Below, one piece after another: positions 19,435 to 32,020 of a stretch of DNA of 64,000 nucleotides. This DNA is from Gnetum montanum (taxonomy: Eukaryota > Streptophyta > Gnetopsida > Gnetales > Gnetaceae), in contig MNCI01019108.1 in the NCBI GenBank assembly GCA_015680685.1, positions 897,272-961,271 of the forward strand, in the 5' to 3' direction. Numbering within the stretch: the stretch's first letter is position 1; every line of letters begins with the position of its first letter. Below the pieces are notes generated by a model that was not told the DNA's origin, made no database searches, and saw nothing but the letters and a program-made list of their open reading frames with translations. The position numbers were made by a program, and so were the translations under genes.

Positions 19435-22330
19435 AGATAAGGAAGAAAATCATATTTTCCCAATTGGTGGAGGTTCTTGAGGTGTTGAAGAATCTTCTCC
19501 TTCTAGTGCATGCCATTATTGAGGCATAGGTTGTGGTTGTCCCACTATAGCTACAACTTCTGGTAGAAGATGGAAAGCATCTAGTAATCCTTCCATCTTC
19601 TCCTTCTTATTCCTAGGATCATACATAGTCTACAAATCATTACCAATGTAGGCTAGAGTGGGAAAATCCTAAGGATAGGTCATTGTAGGAAATAACTCCT
19701 TGACATTGACAAACCAAGCAATAAACTATTTGCATTTGATGTCAAATGCCTTAAGTGCATTTTGCAGTTTCTAGTAGTCATTGGTTCTTTTGTCTAGGTT
19801 CTTTGCTATTGATCACTAATCAGTGAATTTTTCCTTGAGAACCTCAAGTTCCACATTTTTTATCTCAAGCTTCTACTTGGTCTCTTTATGGTGCTTGAAC
19901 TTTACTTGATACATAAGGTATGAGCTGGCCACTTGCTTCTCTAAATTTGACCCAAGCCTTCTAGGGATCAGCAATGGTAGGTTTGAGTAATGAAGGTTAG
20001 CAAGCTCCATGTACTCCATCATCTCCTCAATCTACATCTCCTTGAGGTAGATCTCATCTTTGTTGTATGCATTCAGTTCATCAAAGATGGGCTATCAAAC
20101 ATCACCTCCTTGTTAAAGTTGTTGTAGGGCCTAATTCAACTTTTCCTTCACTAGTTGAATGTTTTTTTCATTTATCTCCTTCTATAAGTTAACCTAATCC
20201 CTATAATGATTCTAGAAATTTTCAAACCTAAGGGCCTTGTCTTTCCAAGTGGTGATTTCAATGGTAGACTTTTGGTGAAGGGCATGTACCTCCTCCATCA
20301 AGAGATTTCTATTCTCTACAACCAAACTCCTCAATTCAATGTTTACTCTAGCAAGCTACTCCTATCGTTGTCAAATAAATTTAGCCATCTTTTCTTTCTG
20401 TATCTTAACATTTCATAGGTGATATTTTTCTTTGGAAAGCCTTATGTTCTCCTAGCGAATCTCTGATAAGTCCTTTTGAGTATTATAGGTGGTGGCATCA
20501 CGTAAGGCCTAGTCAAAGATTGTTAACTTCTTTGCATGCTTAACCTTGGTGGAGTTTTTACTGAAGTTGTTGGAAAGATTTATATCCTAAGACTTCTTGG
20601 CTAAGTACAATGGGATCAACGAGGTGGGCTCTAAGTTCTCCAACTTCCGTAGCTAAGTGTTAAATCTAATTTTGGGCTATTTCTAGTTGGGCATTAGCAA
20701 TGAGAATTTTTCCCTTAGTCGCAAGTAGCTCCCACTAGTTTGCTAAAATGGTTTCTACAATATCAAAGATATCTAGATCATTTTCTTGGTTCCCACCAAT
20801 CACTCTAGCAACTCTTCATGCTAGGCTGCACTAAAACCTCCCACTTGGTACTCCTGTGGACACCTGCATGTCTCTAAGTGCAACAACATCTAGTACAGAT
20901 GCTACAAGGGTGTGGAGTGCATCAACCACTCTATCAACTACCACCTCTACCAGCACTTCTTGTCATTAGTGCTACATCAACAAAATAGTTTCCTTCCTCA
21001 TCCTCCTCCAAATGCACTAAAAAGGTAGTAACATTCCCAGAGATGTTTGGGAATTGTTGCTATTGAGAGAGAGGTACCATTATCTCTCAGGCACTAGGAT
21101 TTGATCTTGTGGGCACCTACATTCTTTGGGAAGAAAATACTATCACCAAATCTTCCATCTTGTTGATGGATCATGCTACCTTGTTGAGATGACTCAATGC
21201 AGGTATGTAGATAGAGGATTCACCACCACTCAATCCTACATGCTGCTGCTACAAGAGTTGCTCATGGAGTTCACGCATGTGCTCAACAGCAGCATGAGAC
21301 TTTGACGTTGTTTGCTCATGAGTGGATGGTGGTGGTAGTCTCGACTCTTTGATAACCTTGGCAAGAACTTTATCCTTTATCATTTCCATCCAAGAGGTGG
21401 AAGGAGCATGTCTAATATTATCATTGGAATAGTAGGCTATTTTTCCCCTTCTGCAAAATTTTTGAATGAGACATGGAAAGGGAAATGCCTTCCTTCCACA
21501 TTTATTTTCTTTGAATCTCTTCTCCATATCTATATAGATTAGCTATGGAAGGTTGACAGGGGAATTTTTGTTTAGAGCATCACATGCATGGGTAGAGAAG
21601 GTTATTATCTTGCTAGGCATCATTTTTGGATTAAGATGGTAGGCTACCATCTTAAACTATGCATGCTCTACCATCAAGAGTGCACCAAAATCCTTACTAT
21701 TAACATTGTAGCACCATCAAACCCTCTCCTTCTTGAACTTAGGGTCCACTTGCATTGAAATATCTACCAAGGTTGCCCTATTTTTTTGGCAACCTAAGGA
21801 TCTCAGAAATAGCCTTCACCAAGTAGGACATAGAGATGTCACTGATCCTCACTGTGGCATTTCCCTATTTGTTATTCCAAAAGAGGTATGTTTCTCCCAT
21901 GTACCATTCTCCACTAAAAGTGAGAATGAGCTACATGGGAGAAGCCAAAGGTTACGCTTTGACATCTTCTAAACAAAAGTCTAGGAAAGATCAAAAGTTT
22001 AGTTCATGAAGAACTATTTTTTAGAGTCCCTAGAGCTGATTTGCCTTAGACAGGCCTCCATCAAAGTGACCTCAACGTTACATCTAGGTCCATGTGTCTC
22101 ATCTTGGTGGGACTACTCTATTTCAACTTTTAGAATTTGTCAAACAGATTCCACTTTAGGATCCTCACGAAGAGATCTCATTGCATGCGCCTTAACTACC
22201 TACTCTTGGGATAGTTCTTACTTGCTCCTTCCAATTCTAGGCCACTTGTCCCTTGGTTGGGATGATGCTACTTCCTATGATCACTTTGGTCTTGATGTCA
22301 TCTATGATCACAACATGACTAGGGATTAGC
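19435..22330 (-). pseudogene. aORF of element D
   Basis: The minus strand encodes a large protein homologous to 54150-57003 of C. Its globular N-terminal domain carries AFPFPCLIQKFC (about 21480) followed by TSWMEMIKDKV and a proline-rich hinge, then MRELHEQLL. After that comes a long region rich in E, K, L and Q consistent with coiled coil. The position after integrase matches the env-like/extra ORF slot of Athila/Tat elements. There are no clear membrane segments, so I do not call it an envelope. Stops and frameshifts are frequent. Confidence 0.7.
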
Positions 22331-22720
22331 ATTTAATGTGTAACTTTATAATATTTGAGTACCTTCTTGGATTCGTTACACTTCGCTAAGTTGTGATCAT
22401 GGCAGAATATTCATTTTAATATTATCTTAATCACAAAGTTTTTTGGGAAGGTTTAACCCTCATAAATTAGTGATTTTAATGTTATTTTATTAGTTAGACC
22501 TTATGGGAGTTAGAAAATTTTCAAAAAAAAAATCATCAGAAACCTAAGGTTTATGGCCTCCATAATGTAGAGCTTACCTTTGGTAACTACAAGAATGAAG
22601 AATGAGGGAAATCAGACAACAGATTTGAAAGTTATGGGTTCTAGAATGTTCTAGGCTCTGAAAAATTACAACACCCCTTACATTTGAAGCAAATGGCAAA
22701 AATTTTCAAAGTGTTATGTG

Positions 22721-22826
22721 GTATTTATAGGATTTTAAGGCTACATCGATGGAATCTTGTATATGGGGCCATGTCGACACGAGGGGCTACATCGATGAGA
22801 TCCCACCAATGCAACCAAAGATAAAA
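22721..22826 (-). promoter_or_regulatory. LTR-like internal promoter before the aORF of D
   Basis: On the minus strand, two CATCGATG/ATCGATG palindromes and a GTCGACATGG segment (22741-22826) precede CCTATAAATAC (22721-22731), the same order as the family II U3. C has the equivalent at 53683-53752. Likely to drive a separate aORF transcript; this is inference. Confidence 0.55.
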
Positions 22827-23081
22827 AATTTTACTTTGAAAATTAGGCTAAAAGAAAAGAGTTTTGAAAGGAAATTTAAGTCCATAGAGACCCAAAAAGG
22901 TCATCAACATGAAGAAATCCTTGAAAAGCACTAGAAAATTCACAAAAAAGGAGTTTTTGTTAGGAGAATGATTGGAGAAACTTAAAAAGGACCATAAAAC
23001 TAAATGCAATCGACATGGAGCATGAATGATTTAAATGCAAAAATGTCTAAGGATAAGAAACTTAACTAGTCCAACCAAGTG

Positions 23082-23137
23082 ATATGCAAGTGGATCCTCC
23101 CCATAGTAGGCTCATGCTTTTAATGCCTTTGCATGCC
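23082..23137 (-). promoter_or_regulatory. Conserved internal stem-loop of element D
   Basis: Plus-strand ATATGCAAG (23082-23090) pairs with CTTTGCATG (23127-23135) with one bulged T. The loop holds the conserved GGATCCTCCCCATAGTAGGC and GCTTTTAATGCC segments. It is the counterpart of the structures in A, B and C. Confidence 0.55.
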
Positions 23138-24330
23138 CTCAAACCAAGGAGTTCATGGACCCCATGGGTGATTAATGATTATGGAAAGTTAAGGACTACT
23201 TCTTGTAAGAATATACCAAAGAATTTTGAAACATCAAACTAAGACATTGAATAAAACATGAAAAATTGATAGTGAGGTGAGTGATGGGAAGCATATGTGG
23301 ATGAGGTAGAGAGTGGAACAAAGTCCTATATCGTGGTCACATAAAGTCCCTTGTGGATTTCATGGTTAATATGACTTGATAACAACCATTCTTAATTCAA
23401 ATTAAAACCAACCACTTTCAGTGACTTTGCATCAACACTCCAAGATCGGACCACCCCCTCAAGATACAAGAACATCTCCATAAATCAATCACCATTCCTA
23501 AAAGAGAAGAAAAGAGAAGGAGGGAGTGAGATGGACCTTAGTTAAAAGGGACCTTCAGGCATGGGTAACATGTCTTTCTAGTCCCATAACTAGTGCTTGT
23601 AGCCCATTATTTTGTTTAAGGGATGTGCTTTGAATTCCCATTTTTTATTTTTTTTGTTTTATATTTTTATTTATTTTATATGGGAACCATACCTTGTAGA
23701 GAATTTTAGCTTCTTGTTATTGGTTGATAGCGGAATGATGAGAAATCCATGAAAACACTCATGCACCTAAGAAGGTAGGCAAGTATAGGGAGCATCAAAT
23801 CCCCTTGAAGTCACACCCTTGTCTATCCATTTAATCCATCCCAAGTTTAAAAACTACCAAGGTCATAGGTTCGCTATAAGTTTTATTAAGGAAGAGACCT
23901 CATATTTCAAAAATAAGGAACACCATAGAGTTTTGTGGATGGGCGAATGACATGGACTCACTGCTTGTTATCATGAAAAAGAAACCATGTCTTAGTTATC
24001 AATACCAAAATTCAAAGATAGAATCTGGAAATTAATAATCAAATAACATTATAGTACAAACCATCATCAATTAACAACTATAGTTGCAGTTAGTCCTGGC
24101 AAGAATAAAGAAAAATAAAAAAACATAAGAAAACTCAAACCAAATAAAGTAAAATATAGAAGAAATTGTAAAATATTTAAGAAAGAGAAAATTATACTAA
24201 AGAAGGTGTAAAAAAAGTGTAAAACAAAAAGTGCAAAATAAAAAATTGTAAAAACTAAAAAATAATTGTAATGGATTAGCATGGATGGCTATCTCACCCA
24301 TGACTGAGTTGGAAGGAGGGGATCTAAAAA
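23138..24330 (-). other. Noncoding block and T-rich tract of element D
   Basis: No supportable gene. It includes the CCATAACTAGTGCTTG block near 23582, shared with C (52860-52930), and at 24080-24270 the repeated TTTTTGTTTTACA-type tract on the minus strand. Confidence 0.6.
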
Positions 24331-24379
24331 ATTTAGCACACTTATCCATCTATTAAGGTGTTCTAGTCACTGGCTCTTT

Positions 24380-25780
24380 TGATCTTATGAAAAGATTTGA
24401 CTTGTTGCATGTTGACTAGCAGTTTCTTGTTTGGGCTTTCAAGTTTGTATATTAACATGGCCATAGAAATAAAGGTCTCATAGATAACATAAGGCCCCTA
24501 CCACAATGTTTGGAACTTGGTTCTTTGTGGTACATGCATGGGATTCCAGTAGAGGATCCTATCTCCTAGTTGAAATTTGACTTTCCTTATTCTAAGATCA
24601 TGTTGTTGCTTGTTGAATGTCTTTTGCACTTTGTTGGATAACAAGGCTACCAATTGGTTCTTGTCTAGCAAGTTGAGGTTCATCAATCTTTCTTTTTATG
24701 CTAGAATTAGGTCAAGATCAAGGTCATAAGCTATTGACAATGTATAGAGCTTAGCTTGAATTAGAAGTGTTGGCAATTTTCCATACACAAGCTCATAGGG
24801 AGAGTAGCCAATAGAAAGTTTCCATGTGGAGAAATAGGCCCAAAGGGCATCATTGAGTTTTGTGCTCCAATCCCTCCTATATTTACTAATAGTCCTTGTT
24901 AGTATCTTTGTGATTTTCCTATTTTTAACTTCTGCTTGACCATTAGCTTAGGGGTGGTAAAGTGTTATTAATTTATGTTCAGCCGCCAAGCATTTCATAA
25001 GTTTTTGAAAGGCAGTGCTTGTAAAATGAGTACCATTATCAAAAATAAGTGCACGTGGCACCCAAAACCTATTTACAACATATTTTTGAACAAACCAAGT
25101 AGTCGTAGAAGATGTGCAATCGATGAAAATTACATATTCCACCCATTTCATACAATAGTCAATAGTGACTATGATGTACACCTTTCCAATTCACATGGGT
25201 GTGATGAAACCCATGAAGTCAATGCCTTAGATGTTGAAGGACTCCAATGGTTGGATCCATTACTGAGGTCCCTCTATTCAATTAGTCATTCTACCATCAT
25301 GTTGGCAACGTTCATAGGAGTGGATAAATTTGTGAGCATCCTTAAATATTATTGGCCAATAATCCCCTACCATGAGGATCTTAATGGTTGTGTGTCTCCC
25401 AGCATAGTCACTCGAACAAGGACCCTCATGAGCATCCTAGAGAATGTGTAGCCGATCAACATCAAGAACACACCAATGAACCAAGCCATTGGTGCACACC
25501 TTGTAAAGGTGTCCATTAATCTCCATGAAGCATTTCTCCTAGTGAAGAAACCATTGTTTCTTCCTATGATCCCACTCTTATAGCATCTCCTAAGTGAGAA
25601 GATAGGTAAGAATGTGATTACACCAATTTCCTTGGGCATTTGTTTAGTTATAACCCTAGAAAAGAGGAGTTCATTAGGAAACTGATCTAAAAGTAGGTTC
25701 TTCTCTTTTTTGTTCCATCGTAACTGAGAAAATTGGTCAGAAACCACATTCTCAATTCCCTTACAATCTACAATCATAAG
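24380..25780 (-). pseudogene. Integrase region of element D
   Basis: Minus-strand pieces show the C-terminal domain (LRIRKVKFQLGDRILYWNP, 24498-24686), the catalytic core (TIDYCMKWVEY, then IFDNGTHFTSTAFQKLM, 24948-25181) and traces of the HHCC zinc domain upstream. The second catalytic Asp (IFDNG) is kept here, whereas C has Tyr. Frameshifts split the core from the N- and C-terminal domains. Family role: insertion of retroelement cDNA. Confidence 0.75.
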
Positions 25781-26455
25781 ATCAAATTATTTCAAGATTA
25801 CAAGTCATCATATAACATGGGGATTCACTATTGGTTTGTTCATGAGGATTCAAATTGTACCATGGCCTGTGTGCATGAACACCTTGTACCCAAGCACATA
25901 GTGCCTAAATTTCTCCAAGGCAAAGACCACCATCATCAATTCTTTCCTTGTTGTGGTGTTATTCAACTATGCGCCCACAATGCTTTGGCTTACAAAGTGA
26001 ATATAACAAGGACATTTCTAATTTTCTAATTGCATGAACATGGCTCCCAAGGAATAATTAGATGCATTTTTCATGATGTGGAAAGGGCTAGACCAATTAG
26101 GTACTCATAGAATTGGAGTTTACATGAGCTTCCTCTTAAGACGTTGGAATGCATCCTCGCATTCCTTGATCTAGAAAAATGGAGCATCCTTCTTTGTCAA
26201 CTTCACCAATGGTTTAGTAATCTTAGAGAAATTCTTAATGAATCATTAGGAGTAGCCAGTATGTCCAAATAATGACCTCACATCTTTGATTATTTCCAGC
26301 TATTTAGTAATTTCTTGGATGACCCTTATCTTTTCAGGATCCACCTCAATAAATTTTTCAAAAATTCTATGCCCAAAAACAATTCCTTCCTAGACTATTA
26401 GGTGGCTTTTATGCCAATTAAGCCTAAGGTTTTTCTCTACACACCTTTTTAGCAA
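25780..26455 (-). pseudogene. RNase H and RT thumb region of element D
   Basis: Degenerate minus-strand coding between the RT palm and the integrase. It corresponds to 50000-50900 of C by order and by scattered matches (the FLGHTSYY-type thumb region near 26260). Too many stops to mark catalytic residues. Confidence 0.55.
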
Positions 26456-27545
26456 TTACTTAAGATTGTCCAAGGATTGCTCAAATGTAGCCCTATAGGT
26501 GGAGAATTCATCCATGAAGACTTCCACTCCACTACTAATTTGGTATTGGAAGATGCTCAGGATAAGGTGTTGAAATGTAGCAAGAGTATTGCATAGGCCA
26601 AATGACATATTTCTATATGTAAAAGTTTCCCAGGGAGTTGTGAATGTTGTTTTGGATTGATCCTTTGGTGCAATCTGAATTTGGTTATAGCCACTATAAC
26701 CATCTAGAAAGCTATAGTAGCAATATCCAGAAATGGTGTCCAACACCTAGTTCACAAATGACAATAGAAATTAACCTTTGTAAGTTACCATGTTCAATAA
26801 CTTGAAATTTATACAGATCCTCCATTTGCCATATTTCTTTGTCACTATCATAAGTGGGCTAATTTGCTTGCTATCTACAATGGGATAGATGAACCCTACC
26901 CTAAGGAGTTGTTCAATCTCCTCTTTCATAATCTACTTCAATTTAGGACTCAACCACCACTGTGGTTGCCTCTTTAGCTTGATGGAAGGATTTGTGTAGA
27001 TGTAGTGCTAGCATATACTAGGATCAATTCTAGTGAGTTTAGGATCTACTATTGAAAGATGCTCAAGACAAGGTGTTGGCATGTAGTAGGGGAATTTCAC
27101 AGGCCAAACAACACCTTTCTGTATGCGAAAGTTTCCCAGTGACTTGTGAATGTTGTTTTGGCTTGATCCTCTAGTGTGATTTGAATTTGGCTATAGCCAC
27201 TATAACCATCCAGAAAGCTATAATAGAAATGCCCAGAAATAATGTCCAACACTTGGTCCATAAATGGCAATGAAAATGATCTTTGTAAGTCACCATGTTC
27301 AATAGCCTAAAATCAATATAGACCCTCCATTCATCACCTTTCTTTAGCACTATCACAAGTGGGCTAACCCACTTGCTATCCATAATGAGATAGATGAACC
27401 CCACTTTGAGGAGATTTTTAGTCTTCTTATTTACAATCTACTTGAGTTTGGGATTCAACTACCACTATAGATACCTCTTTGGTTTAATGGGAGGATCTAT
27501 GTAGATGCAATGCTGGCATATCCTAGGATCAATCCCAATGAGTTC
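26456..27545 (-). pseudogene. Reverse transcriptase of element D with a tandem duplication
   Basis: Two successive minus-strand segments, about 27545-27060 and 27045-26545, encode the same part of RT (FIYLIMDSKWVSPLVIV, WRVYIDFRLLNMV, the DQVLD-equivalent region and a GYS/GYN-type stretch). Only the second continues into ETFTYRNMSFGLCNT and VEVFMDEFSTY. The usual YMDD-type box reads M-D-E, so the second catalytic Asp is changed. The two segments differ at many positions, so the duplication is old or arose by template switching between divergent copies. Confidence 0.7.
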
Positions 27546-27839
27546 AAGATATGAACAAGGCTATTGGCCATTTTTTGATCACCTCCAATAGCTTCTTTTT
27601 CTACATAGGAGCAAGGTTGCCATTGATGATAACCAACTTTCCATTGTTCAAAAATACATATTTCATTTTAGCTAGTAACAGTTTCAACTCAAGGGGCTCC
27701 CATTTAAAGCATTCAAGGATCTCCAACTCTTCTAAATTGGTTTCATTATGTTCATTATCAAGGAGTTGGTGATGAACTTACTCTAGTTCATCCATGCCTT
27801 CAACATAGGCACTCATAAGGCTCTCAATTGATTCCATAC

Positions 27840-28400
27840 ATATTATTGAACTACATTTTGTATCAGTTGTTAGCTTGAATTTCTATCACATTGGCACACT
27901 AAACATGTTGTGATAGATGTGCTTTTTATGAACCATAATTTCTACACACAATTGCACCTTGTGTCACTATACATAATTCATGGAGTTTGCTTCCTCTCTA
28001 TCTTTTCAAATTCATTTTCCTTAAAAATTTCCAAGGAGAGATCTCAAATTCCTAGCCATGCATCGATGGTGCTCAACCAAGCTCTTCCCATGATGATTAA
28101 GAAGTTCCCCTTGCAATTATTAACACAGATCACCAAGAAGTTAGCAAGATAAGACCACCCATAGATAATGGTCACAATTTCATCCACAAGTCCCAAGGGA
28201 ACGGTGATGGATTGATCTACCAACTCAAGATGAATGTTACTCTTCTTAAGTGAAGGTAGGTTCTAGGCTTTGTACATTTCATGAAAGATGAAATTTATAC
28301 CAGAACCTGAGTCTAGAAGAGCCTTCCAAGGCTCATTCCCAACAACTTACAAGTAAATGAAGGAACTCCTAGGATCATATCCTTTCTTGGAAAGGTGACT
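27840..28400 (-). pseudogene. Aspartic protease of element D
   Basis: On the minus strand: LLDSGSGINFIFHEMY, then LVDQSITVPLGLV and IIMGRAWLSTIDAW. Retropepsin active site D-S-G kept. It aligns with the proteases of A, B and C. Stops follow, before the RT region. Confidence 0.75.
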
Positions 28401-28699
28401 AGCCTTTATCCAATCTGTAATAGCAAGGGTTAAAATCACGGTATGCACTTTGGGTGCTGTTTGATTTGAATGGACCTTGAATGAGGTTGTAGAGGATGAG
28501 AGAGAGGCAAGGCCATCAGCTACAAGTGTATGTGAAGGCTTAGAAGGATTTTTGGTTCGAAAGAAAGGTCTTTTTGGGGTTTTCTCTTTGAACCACTTGG
28601 TTAAGGAGCTTACTGTGAGTTAACAACCCTTGTGGTGTTTCTTTATTATGGTTGGGTAGGAATTTCACCGTACATGGAAGGAGCTAGTGGTAGTTGAGC

Positions 28700-31012
28700 T
28701 AAGGGCAGCTATACAAGTGCAAAAGGATGAGGAGGGTAATATGAAAATGGGGATTTCCTTCTTAGAGATTGAGCTTTGTAATATTCAAGAGGGTAGTAGT
28801 GGTGTTGGAATGATGCATGACTAGAAGAGTCACACAAAGAATTGGTTGCTAAATGTAGTACCCATAGGAATTTGGTTGCTAGTAAGGGTACTACTACCTT
28901 GGTGGTGGCATCCCCCATGATTTTGGGTGATGCCACTATTGGTGCTACTCATGAGGTTGGGGTGAAGCTCCACTCGAATAGTAGGCTTATTGTTGGTGCA
29001 ACTGCTAGTAGTTGCCTTGAGGATAAGGCAACCTTCTAGGTGCTTTCCTTCTTGCCAATCTAGGATTCAACACATATATCCTAGACTCCTACAAGTGTGA
29101 CACAATTGGTTAACATCCCTTAGGATTTTCACATTGTTAGATGTCACATCCACCATCATCATCTATTTAAAATTCAACAATCTCTTCAATGGCAGTAGCT
29201 TTACCCTTACTCCTTTAATGGGCACGTTTAGCTTCTTTCATTCTCCTTCAATCACAACTACTACCTTACTCTTTGGACTCTTCCACAATTCTTAGAGTAG
29301 TTTGAAATTATTTGCCCAAAGAAACTCACATTTTTTCTACCTTGGCTAATATTTCAAAAATATATTTTTACATTGGCAAGGTTTTATGCTGCACCACTTC
29401 ATTAAGTGATGTCTCCTCCTCATTGTCAAAAAATTGAACTTCCCTTTTTTGGATGAAAGGGTCCCAATTATACTTCTCTACACTTTCCATTTTTCAAAAC
29501 TCACCTTCTTCTATGGCCACCTACTCAATTAGCATTTGGATCTTATGGGTTCTAAGCTCTAAAAGTCTCCCTTGGTGATAGACCCCAAGAGTTCTCCTTG
29601 TTTCTATTTGGAGTCCATCTATGATATGGTAGAGCTACTCCTTTTGAGAAAAGCCATGACCTAGACACCAATGTAATAGAGAGTAATATCTATCCATGGC
29701 TACATCTAAGGATTCATGTGTTCCTTATCTTCACCCTTGGATCTTCTTTCTCAAATTGGACACCTAGGAGTATGTTTGATACTTGTCATTCAAGAGCTCA
29801 AGTATTGTACTTAATTATTTTATTAATTCTAGTTCTAAGGACTAGTACTAACTTTTAGCTTCTTTAATGAGCATCCTTGGGAATAACATCAATTTTTGCC
29901 ATTAATTTTCAACATTCTACAAGGCATAGGCATTGTGAAAGGCCTAAAGATGATTCTTGTGGATCTAAGTTGTATCCTCCTTCGAACATGGGGATATTGT
30001 TCATATCCAAACTTTTGATTCTACTATCTTTCACATGCCTCATTGGGATTCTCACAGCCTCTACAATATTCAACATATTTCTGGTTGCAAGCAAAGGCTC
30101 ATCATAGTCATAGCCTCTATGATGGCCATGATTCCTATGATGCCCTCTACTATTTCTTCTTTTGTCGTGGTCGGCCTTCCTTAATTGCCCACACCCCTAG
30201 TATCTACCACTCTAGTAGGTCCTACAATCATCTTTGTCCTGTTGATCACCTCCATCACAATCATGTCCTCTATGGCTTTAGTCAAAGCTAGAGGAGGAGG
30301 AAGATGAGGATGTTAAAGGTGAAGAGGAAGGAAAGTCAACACTAGCATGGTGTCTACTATCCCCTCTTCTTTAATCATGGCCATCATCATCATGCTTGTC
30401 ATCATCATGATGCTTATCCACATTCCTACCTTGACTCCAATCTTTAGAGCCTCCATGATCATGGGACCCATTCTTGCCTGAACCAGGATTTTTTATAGTG
30501 GATTGTAAGTTTTAGCTTAGGCCACTCTCATCAAAGACAAGGGGAGGAGAGTTAGTGAATTTAGAATCTATAGAAAAGGGATCCTCTCCTTCTTTCTAGC
30601 CTAGTAGGACTAAGGGGTTTGTAAACCATTTTCCCTTCGATGCTTTGTAACATATCTCCTAATGTTGATCTTTCTTATGTTTTGCCTTAGTAAGATGATA
30701 ATCCCAATAGTCATAGTTTTGCATAACATATTTAGCATTGAGGCCCTAGATGCCTAATCTCATGAGAGTTTGCAATAGCATCACAGGAACCAATCAATCA
30801 GGAAACAACACAATGTTGCTCTCCATGTCCCTCCACCATAACTGTTCATCTTGATGCAAGATGAAGGTGAAGTCTAGCACATACTCATCAAGGTGAGTAT
30901 ATACCACTCTACATTGTTGGGGCACTGGAAATTTTGACACTTCATGCCTTTGTTGATTGGATGTATGCTTGAACAACAATGGAGATTTAGCCTTTTGAGA
31001 AGAAGACATTTT
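28700..31012 (-). pseudogene. gag of element D
   Basis: Starts MSSSQKAKSPLLF at about 31007 and runs on the minus strand through YTHLDEYVLDFTFILHQDEQLWWRD, a long basic Arg/His/Asp-rich low-complexity region (about 30450-30100), NMLNIVEAVRIPMRHVKDSRIK, then MNNIPMFEGGYN, and ends in a proline/tyrosine-rich tail (YYPPHPFALV near 28710). Roughly 750 codons if intact, but with several stops. Gag forms the particle and binds RNA. The region near 29140-29080 has remnants of the Cys/His knuckle. Confidence 0.72.
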
Positions 31013-31138
31013 AGTTGAAAAGAAAAATAGTGTGATCTTACTATTATTATTATTTTTAATGATTACAACTTTTAGGTTTGTTACAATGTCATTGAATAAT
31101 TTCACTAACTCCTAGATAACACACGTAGCTAACTAAAG

Positions 31139-31156
31139 TCCCCAACAATGGTACCA
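31139..31156 (-). other. Primer binding site of element D
   Basis: Minus-strand TGGTACCATTGTTGGGGA directly follows the 5' LTR (one base apart). It fits a tRNA-Asp type PBS in which CpG-related C/G positions changed to T/A. Confidence 0.65.
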
Positions 31157-31157
31157 A

Positions 31158-32020
31158 TGATGAGTAGCGAGCAGTCCCTATGCCCAACCATATGAATAAC
31201 TAGTGTACACTAAGCGATATGGTCAAATTCCATAGACTTTAGCACTCTAAGTACATTGGGTCTAGGCAGTGAATATCAAGGACGTGATCATTGTCTTCTT
31301 AGTTTCACTTGTGAAGTGCAAGTGTATGGTTAAGTGTAACTGAGGAATATAATTTTTATCATTTTATGTTTTATCATTTAAATCACCTAAGTGCTAGAAA
31401 ATAAATCAAATGAATGTTTAATTAATCTATAACTAACTAATATCCTAACTAATCTTAACATAAGCATCCATTCCCATTTACCGTACATAGCCTAAAAAAC
31501 GTTACAACGTTACTAGGTTACTAAGTGTTAAGCACTAATGGGATTATCAAACGTTAACATATGTTCGAAATGGTAATACTTATGTGTATTAATTAACTAT
31601 TATTTAATTAATTAATCTAATGAATTAAATTAAATTAACCAAATAATAAATGCATTTAAAGTAAACATTAATCTATTTCCAAATGCTACAAAGTTTGTGA
31701 AGAAAACTCATTTTTATTGTCGGTTACACAAACATGATTAGGTATATTAGTGTTCGAATAAAGATCCATACACTTCTCACTCCTACTATGGGCACTTAGA
31801 AAATAGTCTAACTATAAAATGAACAAAATGCAAGAGCTCTACTAGGATACTAACTATGAGATGTCATCAATGCAACTAGTAAGTGCATATTTATAGGCAA
31901 AGATAGATACTACATCAATGGGTTCATCTCAATACATTAGACCATGCATCAATGTGACCACATCGATGGGATCGCATCAAAAACATCCTATCAACACAAC
32001 CTAAGGAAGATGCTTCATCA
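31158..32020 (-). repeat. 5' LTR of element D (family II)
   Basis: Minus-strand TGATGAAGCATC start and GCTACTCATCA end. Partner of 18339-19200. The outer flank is GTTGT. Confidence 0.9.

Larger units (their letters stand above)
18339..32020 (-). mobile_element. Element D: complete Tat/Athila-like Ty3/gypsy element (13.7 kb)
   Basis: Family II LTRs at 18339-19200 and 31158-32020 (862 and 863 bp). Flanks GTTAT (18334-18338) and GTTGT (32021-32025) are a target duplication with one transition. Minus-strand order: 5' LTR, primer site, gag (31005-28700), protease (28400-27840), RT with an internal duplication (27545-26456), RNase H and integrase (to about 24380), T-rich tract, noncoding block, LTR-like promoter, aORF (22330-19435), 3' LTR. 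Every coding part has stops and frameshifts. It is inserted in gag of element E. Confidence 0.88.

Noticed and set aside
24067-24282. Hydrophobic open frame that could pass for a membrane peptide
   Set aside because: It is the T-rich repeat tract of D read on the minus strand; related copies do not keep the frame.
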